DNA of 14,198 nt from Clostridia bacterium (lineage in GTDB: Bacteria; Bacillota; Clostridia; Oscillospirales; Oscillospiraceae), in assembly GCA_021153265.1 (NCBI GenBank), contig JAGKTU010000076.1, positions 1-14,198 on the forward strand, written 5' to 3'. The position numbers and the translations under genes are program-made. The notes under the pieces are model-generated. The model worked only from the letters and a program-made list of their open reading frames with translations, was not told where the DNA came from and searched no databases. Of this stretch, positions 6,801 through 12,819 are shown piece after piece (the stretch's first letter is position 1; the number at the start of each line of letters is the position of its first letter).

Positions 6801-7547
6801 CGTATGAACATCGGTCAGGTGCTGGAGGTCCATCTGGGCTACGCCGCAAAGGCTCTGGGCTGGCATGTTGCCACCCCCGTCTTCGACGGCGCAAACGAGA
6901 AGGATATCCGCGAGACCCTGAAGCTGGCAGGCCTGCGTGAGGATGGCAAGACCATTCTGTATGACGGCCGTACCGGCGAACCCTTCGATAACCTGGTCAC
7001 CGTTGGTTACCCCTACTACCTGAAGCTGCACCACCTGGTCGACGATAAGATCCATGCCCGTTCCACCGGTCCCTACGCTCTGGTTACCCAGCAGCCTCTG
7101 GGCGGTAAGGCTCAGTTCGGCGGTCAGCGTTTCGGCGAAATGGAAGTCTGGGCCCTGGAGGCTTACGGCGCTGCCTATACCCTGCAGGAGATCCTGACTG
7201 TCAAGTCCGACGATGTTACCGGTCGTGTCAAGACCTACGAGGCCATCGTCAAGGGCGCAAATATTCCCAAGCCCGGTGTTCCCGAATCCTTCAAGGTTCT
7301 GGTCAAGGAACTGCAGGCTCTGTGTCTGGATATCCGCGTGCTGGATGAAAACGGCAACGAGATTGAGCTGAAGGACGAAGAGGACGAGGATGAGATCGTC
7401 TACACCGCCGACCACGAGACTGAGCTGGTCGTCGGTACCACAGAAGAGGTGCTGGATGCCGGTTTCGTCATCGACGAGGATAGCCCGGAGGATATTATGG
7501 ATGTGTTCGGTGGCGCAAACGACGACACCGACAGCTACGAAGAATAA
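3864..7547 (+). CDS. rpoB: DNA-directed RNA polymerase subunit beta
   Basis: A 1227-residue beta subunit, full length for Clostridia. It forms the active-site cleft of RNA polymerase with beta'. Landmarks: the rifampicin pocket at 484-512 (FFGSSPLSQFMDQNN, then THKRRLSALGPGG) with wild-type residues D495, H505 and S510; CPIETPEGPNIGLINYLA soon after; and GDKMAGRHGNKG (937-948), whose Lys939 and Lys947 face the catalytic centre. The C-terminus ends in an acidic tail rich in D and E. AGAAAGG (3852-3858) is 5 bases before the ATG at 3864; the ATG at 3873 is a possible alternative. Leu, Ser and Arg codons are strongly biased and TTA, CTA and TCA never occur. rplJ-rplL, the usual upstream neighbours, are absent, and the gene has its own consensus promoter. 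Confidence 0.97.
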   Translation: MIHMAMVKDVMFGKTMRKSYAKYEEILEIPNMLKIQKDSYEWFLETGLREVFKDVGTITDFSGKLELSFLDYTMEDKPKYTIEECKERDATYAKPIKVRVRLRNTETDEIKEQEIFMGDFPVMTNGGTFVINGAERVIISQIVRSPGMYYGHEVDKADQHTYTATVIPYRGAWLEYETDNSNVFWVRIDKNRKLPVTSLIRAMGVQTDEQIKAMFGEDDRILATLEKDPCKTREESLLEIYRRLRPGEPPTVETATAHLEGLLFDAHRYDVSRVGRYKFNKKMDIWSRLSGQEVAEPIADPMTGEILVMPGEIISRAKAHELSDKGVNEAIVKIGDSLVKVFSNDMVRMEKFVDFDPAQFGVNEKVRFSVLKEMLQTVPTDGWKEAIAERIDDLIPKHIIVDDIMASINYLNCVAMGIGTPDDIDHLGNRRLRCVGELLQNQFRIGFSRLDRVIRERMTVQDLDAVTPQSLINIRPVTAVIKEFFGSSPLSQFMDQNNPLSELTHKRRLSALGPGGLSRDRASFDVRDIHYTHYGRMCPIETPEGPNIGLINYLATFAKINEYGFVEAPYRKVDKATGVVTQNVEYMTADVEDDFYVGQANEPLDEQGRLANARITCRHRNEIIEVDREMIDYIDVSPRMMISIATSFIPFLQNDDANRALMGANMQRQAVPLLTTEPPVVATGIEHKAAVDSEVCIKAKKPGVVIGVSANNITVKYDDGEIEHCKLTKFARSNAGTCVNQRPIVVVGERVDTEQIIADGPSCSGGEVALGKNVLIGFVTWEGYNYEDAILLNERLVREDVFTSIHIEEYETEARDTKLGPEEITRDIPNVGEDTLKDLDEDGIIRVGAEVHAGDYLVGKVTPKGETELTPEERLLRAIFGEKAREVRDTSLKVPHGTSGIVVDVKIFTKENSDELAPGVTKSVRVYLAQKRKIGVGDKMAGRHGNKGVVSRVLPEEDMPFLPDGTPLDVVLNPLGVPSRMNIGQVLEVHLGYAAKALGWHVATPVFDGANEKDIRETLKLAGLREDGKTILYDGRTGEPFDNLVTVGYPYYLKLHHLVDDKIHARSTGPYALVTQQPLGGKAQFGGQRFGEMEVWALEAYGAAYTLQEILTVKSDDVTGRVKTYEAIVKGANIPKPGVPESFKVLVKELQALCLDIRVLDENGNEIELKDEEDEDEIVYTADHETELVVGTTEEVLDAGFVIDEDSPEDIMDVFGGANDDTDSYEE

Positions 7548-7559
7548 GGAGGCGTGACA

Positions 7560-10500
7560 ATGGCAAATGCCACCTTTGATGCCATTAAGATCGGCATCGC
7601 TTCGCCGGAGATGATCCGGCAGTGGTCTTACGGCGAGGTCAAGAAGCCCGAGACCATCAACTATCGTACTCTGAAGCCCGAGCGCGACGGCCTGTACTGC
7701 GAGAAGATCTTCGGACCGCAGAAGGACTGGGAGTGCCACTGCGGTAAATATAAGAAGATCAAGTATAAGGGTAAGGTCTGCGATCGCTGCGGCGTCGAGG
7801 TCACCAAGGCCAAGGTGCGCCGTGAGCGCATGGGCCACATCGAACTGGCAGCACCCTGCAGCCATATCTGGTACTTCAAGGGTATCCCCTCCCGGATGGG
7901 TCTGATCCTGGATATCAGCCCCAAGATCCTGGAGAAGGTCCTGTACTTCGCTGCCTATATCGTCACCGATCCCGGCGACGCACCTCTGGCTATGAACCAG
8001 GTGCTCACCGAGAAGGAATACCGGGATATGCGTGAGAAGTACGAGGACGACTTCAAGGCAGGCATGGGCGCTGAGGCTGTCAAGGAGCTGCTGGAGCAGA
8101 TCGATCTGGAAAAGCTTTCCAGCCAGCTGCGCGAGGAGCTGAAGACCGCTTCTTCTCAGAAGAAGCTGCGTCTGGTCAAGCGTCTGGAGGTTGTCGAGGC
8201 TTTCCGTGAGTCCGGCAACAAGCCCAGCTGGATGATCATGGACGTACTGCCCGTGATCCCCCCGGATATCCGTCCTATGATTCAGCTGGACGGCGGCCGT
8301 TTCGCCACCTCCGACCTGAATGACCTGTACCGCCGCGTCATCAACCGTAACAACCGTCTGAAGAGACTGGTTCAGCTCCATGCCCCCGACATCATCATCC
8401 GCAACGAAAAGCGTATGCTGCAGGAGGCTGTGGACGCTCTGATCGACAACGGCCGCCGCGGCCGTGCCGTCACCGGCGCCAACAACCGTGCGCTGAAGTC
8501 CCTGTCCGATATGCTCAAGGGCAAGCAGGGCCGCTTCCGTCAGAACCTGCTGGGTAAGCGTGTTGACTACTCCGGCCGTTCCGTTATCGTTGTCGGTCCC
8601 GAGCTGAAGCTGTATCAGTGCGGCGTGCCCAAGGAAATGGCCATTGAGCTGTTCCGGCCCTTCGTTATGAAGAAGCTGGTTGCAGACGGCCATGCTAACA
8701 ACATCAAGTCTGCCAAGAAGATGATCGACAAGGGCAAGACCGAGGTTTGGGATGCTCTGGACGAGATCATCAAGGATCGTCCCGTTATGCTGAACCGTGC
8801 GCCTACCCTGCACCGTCTGGGTATCCAGGCTTTCGAGCCCGTGCTGGTCGAGGGCCGCGCACTGAAGCTGCATCCTCTTTGCTGTACCGCATTTAACGCC
8901 GACTTCGACGGCGACCAGATGGCTATTCACGTGCCTCTGAGCCCTGAGGCTCAGGCTGAGGCCCGTATGCTGATGCTCTCTGCCAACAACCTGCTGCGTC
9001 CTCAGGACGGCAAGCCCGTTACCGTTCCTACCCAGGATATGATCCTCGGTGCTTACTATCTGACCTATACCAGACTGGGTAAGGCCGAGAAGGGCGCTGA
9101 GACCATCTTCGTTACCGATGCCGGTGAGACCGAACTGCCCGTGGGCCAGATCGTGGATGCAGACGAGTTCGTGGCTGCCAACAAGAAGGCCAAGGCTGAG
9201 GGCAAGAAGGAAGCAAAGTTCCGCTCTATCCACAGCTACTCCAGCGTGGAGGAGGCTATCGCTGCCTATGCTGACGGCGCCATCGGCCTGCATGCACCCA
9301 TTCAGGTCCGTTACGGCAAGGAGATCGACGGCAAGATGGAGTACCGTCTGATCAACGCCACCGTTGGCCGTCTGATCTACAACGAGCATATCCCCCAGGA
9401 TCTGGGCTTCGTGGACCGCAACGATCCCGAGCATGCCTTCGATCTGGAAGTCGACTTCCTGGTCGGCAAGAAGCAGCTGGGTAAGATCATCGACAAGTGC
9501 ATCCGCAAGCACGGCTTTACCGTGTCCACCGAGATGCTGGATAAGATCAAGGCTCTGGGCTACAAGTTCTCCACGAAGGGCGCTATCTCCGTGTCCATCG
9601 CTGACATGGTGGTTCCTGCTGCTAAGTATGAGCTGGTCAAGAAGGCTGAGGGCAAGATCGTTGAGATCGAAAACTACTACCGTCAGGGCTTCATCACCAA
9701 CGAGGAGCGCTATCGTCTGGTCGTCCAGCAGTGGGAAAAGACCACCAAGGACGTCACCGATGCTCTGCAGGGCAGCATGGATCAGTACAACCCCATCTAC
9801 ATGATGGCTGACTCCGGCGCCCGTGGTTCTATGGCTCAGATCCGTCAGCTGGGCGGTATGCGTGGCCTGATGGCCGATACCTCCGGCCGTACCGTCGAGA
9901 TCCCCGTTAAGGCAAACTTCCGTGAAGGCCTTAGCGTTCTGGAGTACTTCATCTCCTCCAAGGGCGCCCGTAAGGGTATGACCGATACCGCTCTTCGTAC
10001 CGCTGACTCCGGTTACCTGACCCGTCGAATGGTCGACGTTTCTCAGGATGTTATCATCCGTGAGCAGAACTGCGGCACCGCAAACGGTATCTGGGTCGGT
10101 GCTGTGTACGACAAGAACGGTGACGTTGTGGATACCTTCGGCAATCGCATCCGCGGCCGCTTCCCCGTCAATGATGTTGTGCATCCTGAGACTGGCGAGC
10201 TGATCCACTCCAAGGACGTCATGATGATGCCCGAGGATGCCGAGAAGTTCGAGAAGGCCGGCATTGAGAAGATCTATATCCGCACCATTCTGGGCTGCCG
10301 CGCCCGTGTGGGCGTCTGCGCCAAGTGCTACGGCATGAACCTGGCCACCTCCAAGCAGGTTGACCTGGGCGAGGCTGTCGGCGTTATCGCAGCACAGTCC
10401 ATCGGTGAGCCCGGTACTCAGCTGACCATGCGTACCTTCCACTCCGGCGGCGTTGCAGGTGACGATATCACCCAGGGTCTGCCCAGAGTTGAAGAACTGT

Positions 10501-10670
10501 TCGAGGCACGCCGTCCCGAAGGTCAGCCACGGCAAGCGTGTGCTGAAGGGCGAGCCCATCACCGATGGTGCTCTGTATCCTCAGGACGTTCTGCGTATCT
10601 CTGGCGTGGAGGCTGTTCAGGATTATCTGGTTCAGTCCGTCCAGGCTGTGTACCGTCAGCAGGGTGTTGA
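7560..10670 (+). CDS. rpoC: DNA-directed RNA polymerase subunit beta', N-terminal part (frame broken near 10520)
   Basis: The beta' subunit, 12 bases after rpoB and translated from the ATG at 7560 (AAGGAGG at 7546-7552). Zinc site 1 is Cys59, Cys61, Cys74, Cys77. The Mg2+ site NADFDGD is at 446-452 (Asp448, Asp450, Asp452). Zinc site 2 is Cys838, Cys913, Cys920, Cys923. The trigger loop is at 949-964 with Met957 and His961. Homology runs to FEARRPEG (residue 988, about 10523); after that this frame reads unrelated residues to a stop at 10670, while the true C-terminus continues in the +1 frame. Compared with B. subtilis or E. coli beta', about 45-50 residues between the ARRP motif and the GxxVxxGxxITDG motif are missing, the jaw region. 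The SI3 insertion is absent, as expected for Bacillota. The subunit as written would be non-functional. Confidence 0.93.
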   Translation: MANATFDAIKIGIASPEMIRQWSYGEVKKPETINYRTLKPERDGLYCEKIFGPQKDWECHCGKYKKIKYKGKVCDRCGVEVTKAKVRRERMGHIELAAPCSHIWYFKGIPSRMGLILDISPKILEKVLYFAAYIVTDPGDAPLAMNQVLTEKEYRDMREKYEDDFKAGMGAEAVKELLEQIDLEKLSSQLREELKTASSQKKLRLVKRLEVVEAFRESGNKPSWMIMDVLPVIPPDIRPMIQLDGGRFATSDLNDLYRRVINRNNRLKRLVQLHAPDIIIRNEKRMLQEAVDALIDNGRRGRAVTGANNRALKSLSDMLKGKQGRFRQNLLGKRVDYSGRSVIVVGPELKLYQCGVPKEMAIELFRPFVMKKLVADGHANNIKSAKKMIDKGKTEVWDALDEIIKDRPVMLNRAPTLHRLGIQAFEPVLVEGRALKLHPLCCTAFNADFDGDQMAIHVPLSPEAQAEARMLMLSANNLLRPQDGKPVTVPTQDMILGAYYLTYTRLGKAEKGAETIFVTDAGETELPVGQIVDADEFVAANKKAKAEGKKEAKFRSIHSYSSVEEAIAAYADGAIGLHAPIQVRYGKEIDGKMEYRLINATVGRLIYNEHIPQDLGFVDRNDPEHAFDLEVDFLVGKKQLGKIIDKCIRKHGFTVSTEMLDKIKALGYKFSTKGAISVSIADMVVPAAKYELVKKAEGKIVEIENYYRQGFITNEERYRLVVQQWEKTTKDVTDALQGSMDQYNPIYMMADSGARGSMAQIRQLGGMRGLMADTSGRTVEIPVKANFREGLSVLEYFISSKGARKGMTDTALRTADSGYLTRRMVDVSQDVIIREQNCGTANGIWVGAVYDKNGDVVDTFGNRIRGRFPVNDVVHPETGELIHSKDVMMMPEDAEKFEKAGIEKIYIRTILGCRARVGVCAKCYGMNLATSKQVDLGEAVGVIAAQSIGEPGTQLTMRTFHSGGVAGDDITQGLPRVEELFEARRPEGQPRQACAEGRAHHRWCSVSSGRSAYLWRGGCSGLSGSVRPGCVPSAGC

Positions 10671-11115
10671 GATCAACGATAAGCACATCGAGGTCATCAT
10701 CCGTCAGATGATGCGCAAGCTCCGTGTGGAAGATCCCGGCGACACCCGGCTGCTGGCCGGTACCTCCGTGGATACCTTCGAGTTCGAGGATGCCAACGCC
10801 GAGGTCCAGGCCCGGATCGATGCCGGCGAGACCGAACTGCGTCTGGCTCAGGCTACCACTATGCTGCTGGGTATCACCAAGGCAGCTCTGGCCACCGATT
10901 CCTGGCTGTCCGCCGCATCCTTCCAGGAGACCACCAAGGTCCTGACCGACGCTGCTATCAAGCAGAAGGTCGACCATCTGGTTGGTCTGAAGGAGAATGT
11001 GCTGATTGGTAAGCTGATCCCTGCAGGCTCCGGCTTGATGGCTTACCGGGATTATCAGCCCGGCGCAACTCCCGAGGCCCGGATCCCCGAGGAAATGATC
11101 GAGAACGCCATGTAA
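10522..11115 (+). pseudogene. rpoC: RNA polymerase subunit beta', C-terminal part in the +1 frame
   Basis: About 197 residues that continue beta' after the break: GKRVLKGEPITDG, VYRQQGVEINDKHIEVIIRQMMRK, VEDPGDT, LLGITKAALATDSWLSAASF, then GLKENVLIGKLIPAGSG, ending at the TAA of 11113-11115. This is the normal C-terminus (clamp and omega-contact region) with no internal damage. It has no ribosome binding site or start codon of its own that makes sense; gene callers may start it at a TTG at 10453 inside the upstream frame. To rejoin both parts, the missing piece must be 3n+2 bases long, which fits a deletion of roughly 140 bases and not a single-base slip alone. A strong terminator follows, as expected at the end of rpoBC. 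Confidence 0.85.
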
Positions 11116-11123
11116 TGCAAATC

Positions 11124-11158
11124 AAAATGCCGTCACCCGAACCGGTGACGGCATTTTT
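11124..11158 (+). terminator. Intrinsic terminator after rpoC
   Basis: A perfect 14-base stem (11124-11137 and 11144-11157, loop CGAACC) with A-rich 5' flank and a T run. It separates rpoBC from the ribosomal genes downstream. Confidence 0.92.
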
Positions 11159-11263
11159 GTATGAATGGCGGACCGCTTTCTTGCGTCCACGGAAGAAAGT
11201 GAGCAAAGCGGGTGTCAGAGGGAGGGAAATGAAATAACAGGGCCTACGGGGGAGACCTGCCGG

Positions 11264-11293
11264 TTGACGCAGGTGGGAAGAAAATGGTATAAT
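11264..11293 (+). promoter_or_regulatory. Upstream promoter (P1) of the L7Ae-rpsL-rpsG-fusA unit
   Basis: TTGACG (11264-11269), 18 bases, TATAAT (11288-11293), with an extended -10 (TGG directly before TATAAT). Transcripts would start near 11300 with a leader of about 92 bases. Confidence 0.7.
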
Positions 11294-11353
11294 ATTCAAT
11301 TGTGAGGGCATGATATGCCTGGAAATTTTGCAGAAATTTTTCCGGAAAATTTG

Positions 11354-11381
11354 TTGACTTTTTTGAAAAAGTGCGTATAAT
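11354..11381 (+). promoter_or_regulatory. Downstream promoter (P2) of the L7Ae-rpsL-rpsG-fusA unit
   Basis: TTGACT (11354-11359), 16 bases, TATAAT (11376-11381). The predicted start, near 11388, lies only a few bases before the ATG at 11392, so this transcript would be leaderless or nearly so. Confidence 0.7.
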
Positions 11382-11391
11382 ATGTTTTTGT

Positions 11392-11673
11392 ATGGATACT
11401 AAAAAAAATAGTAAAATACCGAAGTGCGGCGATTTGCCCGATTTGGGCGGATTGAAGATCGTGGTTGGCTCCAAGCAGCTGCGCAAAGCCATCCAAAACG
11501 GTCGCGCGCAGTTCGTTTATCTGGCGAAAAACGCCGATCCTGCCATCACCGATCCGCTGGAAAAAATGTGCGGTGAACGCAACATCCGGCTTGCATGGGT
11601 GAGCAGTATGTCCGATCTCGGCAGCGTGTGCGGCATCGAGGTTGGCGCGGCGGCTGCTGCCGTCGTCGATTGA
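11392..11673 (+). CDS. L7Ae-family K-turn RNA-binding ribosomal protein (YbxF-like)
   Basis: A 93-residue L7Ae/L30e/S12e/Gadd45-family protein. The conserved RNA-binding face is visible: GSKQLRKAIQNG, then YLAKNADPAI, and the C-terminal SSMSDLGSVCGIEVGAAAAA. In Bacillus the homologue YbxF sits at the same place, before rpsL, and binds kink-turn RNA; synteny supports the same identity here. The start is uncertain. The ATG at 11392 gives about 20 residues before the domain and has no Shine-Dalgarno sequence. The GTG at 11371 overlaps the -10 region. TTG codons at 11443 and 11452 would give a shorter, YbxF-sized protein but also lack a good site. The first 13 codons are A-rich, unlike the rest. 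It is co-transcribed with rpsL, 73 bases downstream. Confidence 0.8.
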   Translation: MDTKKNSKIPKCGDLPDLGGLKIVVGSKQLRKAIQNGRAQFVYLAKNADPAITDPLEKMCGERNIRLAWVSSMSDLGSVCGIEVGAAAAAVVD

Positions 11674-11681
11674 TCCCGGTT

Positions 11682-11722
11682 CTTACGGATTTTTCCGAAG
11701 AATATATACCCGCCGAAAGGCG
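11682..11722 (+). promoter_or_regulatory. Two small hairpins ahead of rpsL
   Basis: CTTaCGGA-TTTT-TCCGAAG (11682-11700, one bulged A) and CGCC-GAAA-GGCG (11711-11722, a GNRA tetraloop). They lie between the L7Ae gene and the rpsL ribosome binding site. Role unknown. Confidence 0.35.
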
Positions 11723-11746
11723 AGAACAAAAGAAAGGAGAAAATTG

Positions 11747-12172
11747 ATGCCTACTTTTAATCAGCTCGTTAGAAATGGCCGTCAGCAGGTCACCTACAAG
11801 TCCACCGCTCCTGCTCTGCAGAGAGGTCTGAACACCCTGGAGAATAAGGCTACTACTCTGCCTTCCCCCCAGAAGCGTGGTGTTTGCACTGCTGTCCGTA
11901 CCACCACCCCCAAGAAGCCTAACTCCGCTCTGCGTAAGATCGCCCGTGTGCGTCTGACCAATGGCATGGAAGTTTCCGCTTACATTCCCGGTGTTGGCCA
12001 CAACCTGCAGGAGCACTCCGTGGTTCTGATCCGCGGCGGTCGTGTTAAGGACCTTCCCGGTGTTCGTTACCACATCATCCGTGGTACTCTGGATACCCAG
12101 GGTGTTAACGGCCGTATGCAGTCCCGCTCCAAGTACGGTGCAAAGCGCCCCAAGGCTGGCAAGAAGAAGTAA
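11747..12172 (+). CDS. rpsL: 30S ribosomal protein S12
   Basis: A 141-residue S12, which sits at the decoding centre of the small subunit. The start MPTFNQLVRNGR is typical, with AAAGGAG about 7 bases before the ATG. The extra residues in the N-terminal third (about 18-43), compared with the 124-residue E. coli protein, are usual for Gram-positive S12. The two streptomycin-critical loops are wild type: PKKPNS with Lys57 (E. coli Lys43 with Met counted) and GRVKDLPGVRYH with Lys101 and Asp102 (E. coli Lys88 and Asp89), so no S12-based streptomycin resistance is predicted. The tail is Lys-rich. It is followed by a 161-base structured spacer before rpsG, longer than usual for this operon. Confidence 0.97.
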   Translation: MPTFNQLVRNGRQQVTYKSTAPALQRGLNTLENKATTLPSPQKRGVCTAVRTTTPKKPNSALRKIARVRLTNGMEVSAYIPGVGHNLQEHSVVLIRGGRVKDLPGVRYHIIRGTLDTQGVNGRMQSRSKYGAKRPKAGKKK

Positions 12173-12333
12173 TTCTTTCCATCCGAACAAAATTTGACTC
12201 ATTTCTGCCCTTTCGCAAGGCAAAACCGCCTTGTCATGTGGTTTTATATAGATGAAACCTCTTGACCAGGCACAACGAAAGTTACACTTTCGAGTACCGA
12301 TGAAATCATTATATTATGAAGGAGGGAAGCAAA
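12173..12333 (+). promoter_or_regulatory. Structured rpsL-rpsG spacer, possible S7 control site
   Basis: CAAGGC (12216-12221) pairs with GCCTTG (12228-12233); the loop between them, AAAACC (12222-12227), is complementary to GGTTTT (12240-12245), so a compact pseudoknot or a switch is possible. Downstream, CGAAAG/CTTTCG (12276-12292) makes another hairpin. TTGACC (12262-12267) and TACACT (12283-12288) could be a weak promoter with a short 15-base spacer. In E. coli the S12-S7 intercistronic region is the autoregulatory S7 target, which makes a similar role plausible but unproven here. Confidence 0.4.
12321..12325 (+). promoter_or_regulatory. Ribosome binding site deciding the GTG start of rpsG
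   Basis: GGAGG lies 8 bases before the GTG at 12334. It falls inside the reading frame that would begin at the ATG of 12316, so that upstream ATG cannot be the start. Confidence 0.85.
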
Positions 12334-12804
12334 GTGCCCAGAAGAGGTAATGTTCCCAAGAGAGAGGTCCTCCCGGATCCTAATTACAACTCCGTTCTGG
12401 TTACCAAGCTCGTGAACAGCGTCATGCTGGACGGCAAGAAGGGTGTTGCCCAGAAAGTCGTTTATGGCGCTTTTGAAATCGTCGAGAACAAGACCGGCAA
12501 GAACGGCCTGGAAGTCTTCCAGCAGGCCATGGAAAACATCATGCCCGCAGTGGAGCTGAAGGCTCGCCGCGTCGGTGGCGCTACCTACCAGGTGCCCATC
12601 GAAGTCCGCCCCGATCGTCGTCAGACCCTGGGTCTGCGTTGGATCACCACTTACAGCCGTAACCGCAGCGAGAACACCATGAAGGAGCGCCTGGCCGCTG
12701 AGATCATGGACGCCGCCAACAACACCGGCGCATCCGTGAAGAAGCGCGAGGACGTCCACAAGATGGCCGAAGCCAATAAGGCTTTCGCTCACTTCCGTTG
12801 GTAA
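12334..12804 (+). CDS. rpsG: 30S ribosomal protein S7
   Basis: A 156-residue S7, the exact usual length, a primary 16S rRNA-binding protein that organises the 3' head of the small subunit near the E site. It begins PRRGNVPKREVLPDP after a GTG start codon; the conserved ARRVGGATYQVPIEVRPDRR and LRWITTYSRNRSE runs are intact, and it ends AFAHFRW, as S7 proteins of this length do. The start is set by GGAGG at 12321-12325. In other bacteria S7 represses its own operon by binding mRNA between rpsL and rpsG, and the long structured spacer upstream is a candidate for this. fusA follows after 15 bases, so the two are translated from one message. Confidence 0.97.
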   Translation: MPRRGNVPKREVLPDPNYNSVLVTKLVNSVMLDGKKGVAQKVVYGAFEIVENKTGKNGLEVFQQAMENIMPAVELKARRVGGATYQVPIEVRPDRRQTLGLRWITTYSRNRSENTMKERLAAEIMDAANNTGASVKKREDVHKMAEANKAFAHFRW

Positions 12805-12819
12805 TCAAGGAGATTTACA

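Larger units (their letters stand above)
11159..11391 (+). promoter_or_regulatory. Intergenic control region between rpoC and the L7Ae gene
   Basis: No coding sequence is seen. It holds CCGCTTTCTT (11173-11182), able to pair with either AAGAAAG (11193-11199) or AAAGCGG (11205-11211). Two promoters follow, then a near-palindrome AAATTTTTCCGGAAAATTT (11334-11352), which lies in the leader of transcripts from the first promoter and just upstream of the second. Confidence 0.4.

Noticed and set aside
10515..10530. Programmed ribosomal frameshift in rpoC
   Set aside because: No slippery heptamer is seen at the join, and a frameshift alone would not restore the roughly 45-50 missing conserved residues.
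3795..10562. A 2255-codon open frame on the minus strand, opposite rpoB and rpoC
   Set aside because: It is exactly in register with the sense codons and exists because TTA, CTA and TCA are absent there. It crosses the rpoB-rpoC junction and its translation is low-complexity, without domains.
11900..12075. Streptomycin-resistance changes in rpsL
   Set aside because: Lys57 and Lys101, the positions usually altered, are wild type.
12316..12333. An upstream ATG start for S7
   Set aside because: It lies before the GGAGG at 12321 and would add six residues not found in S7 proteins. The GTG at 12334 gives exactly 156 residues.
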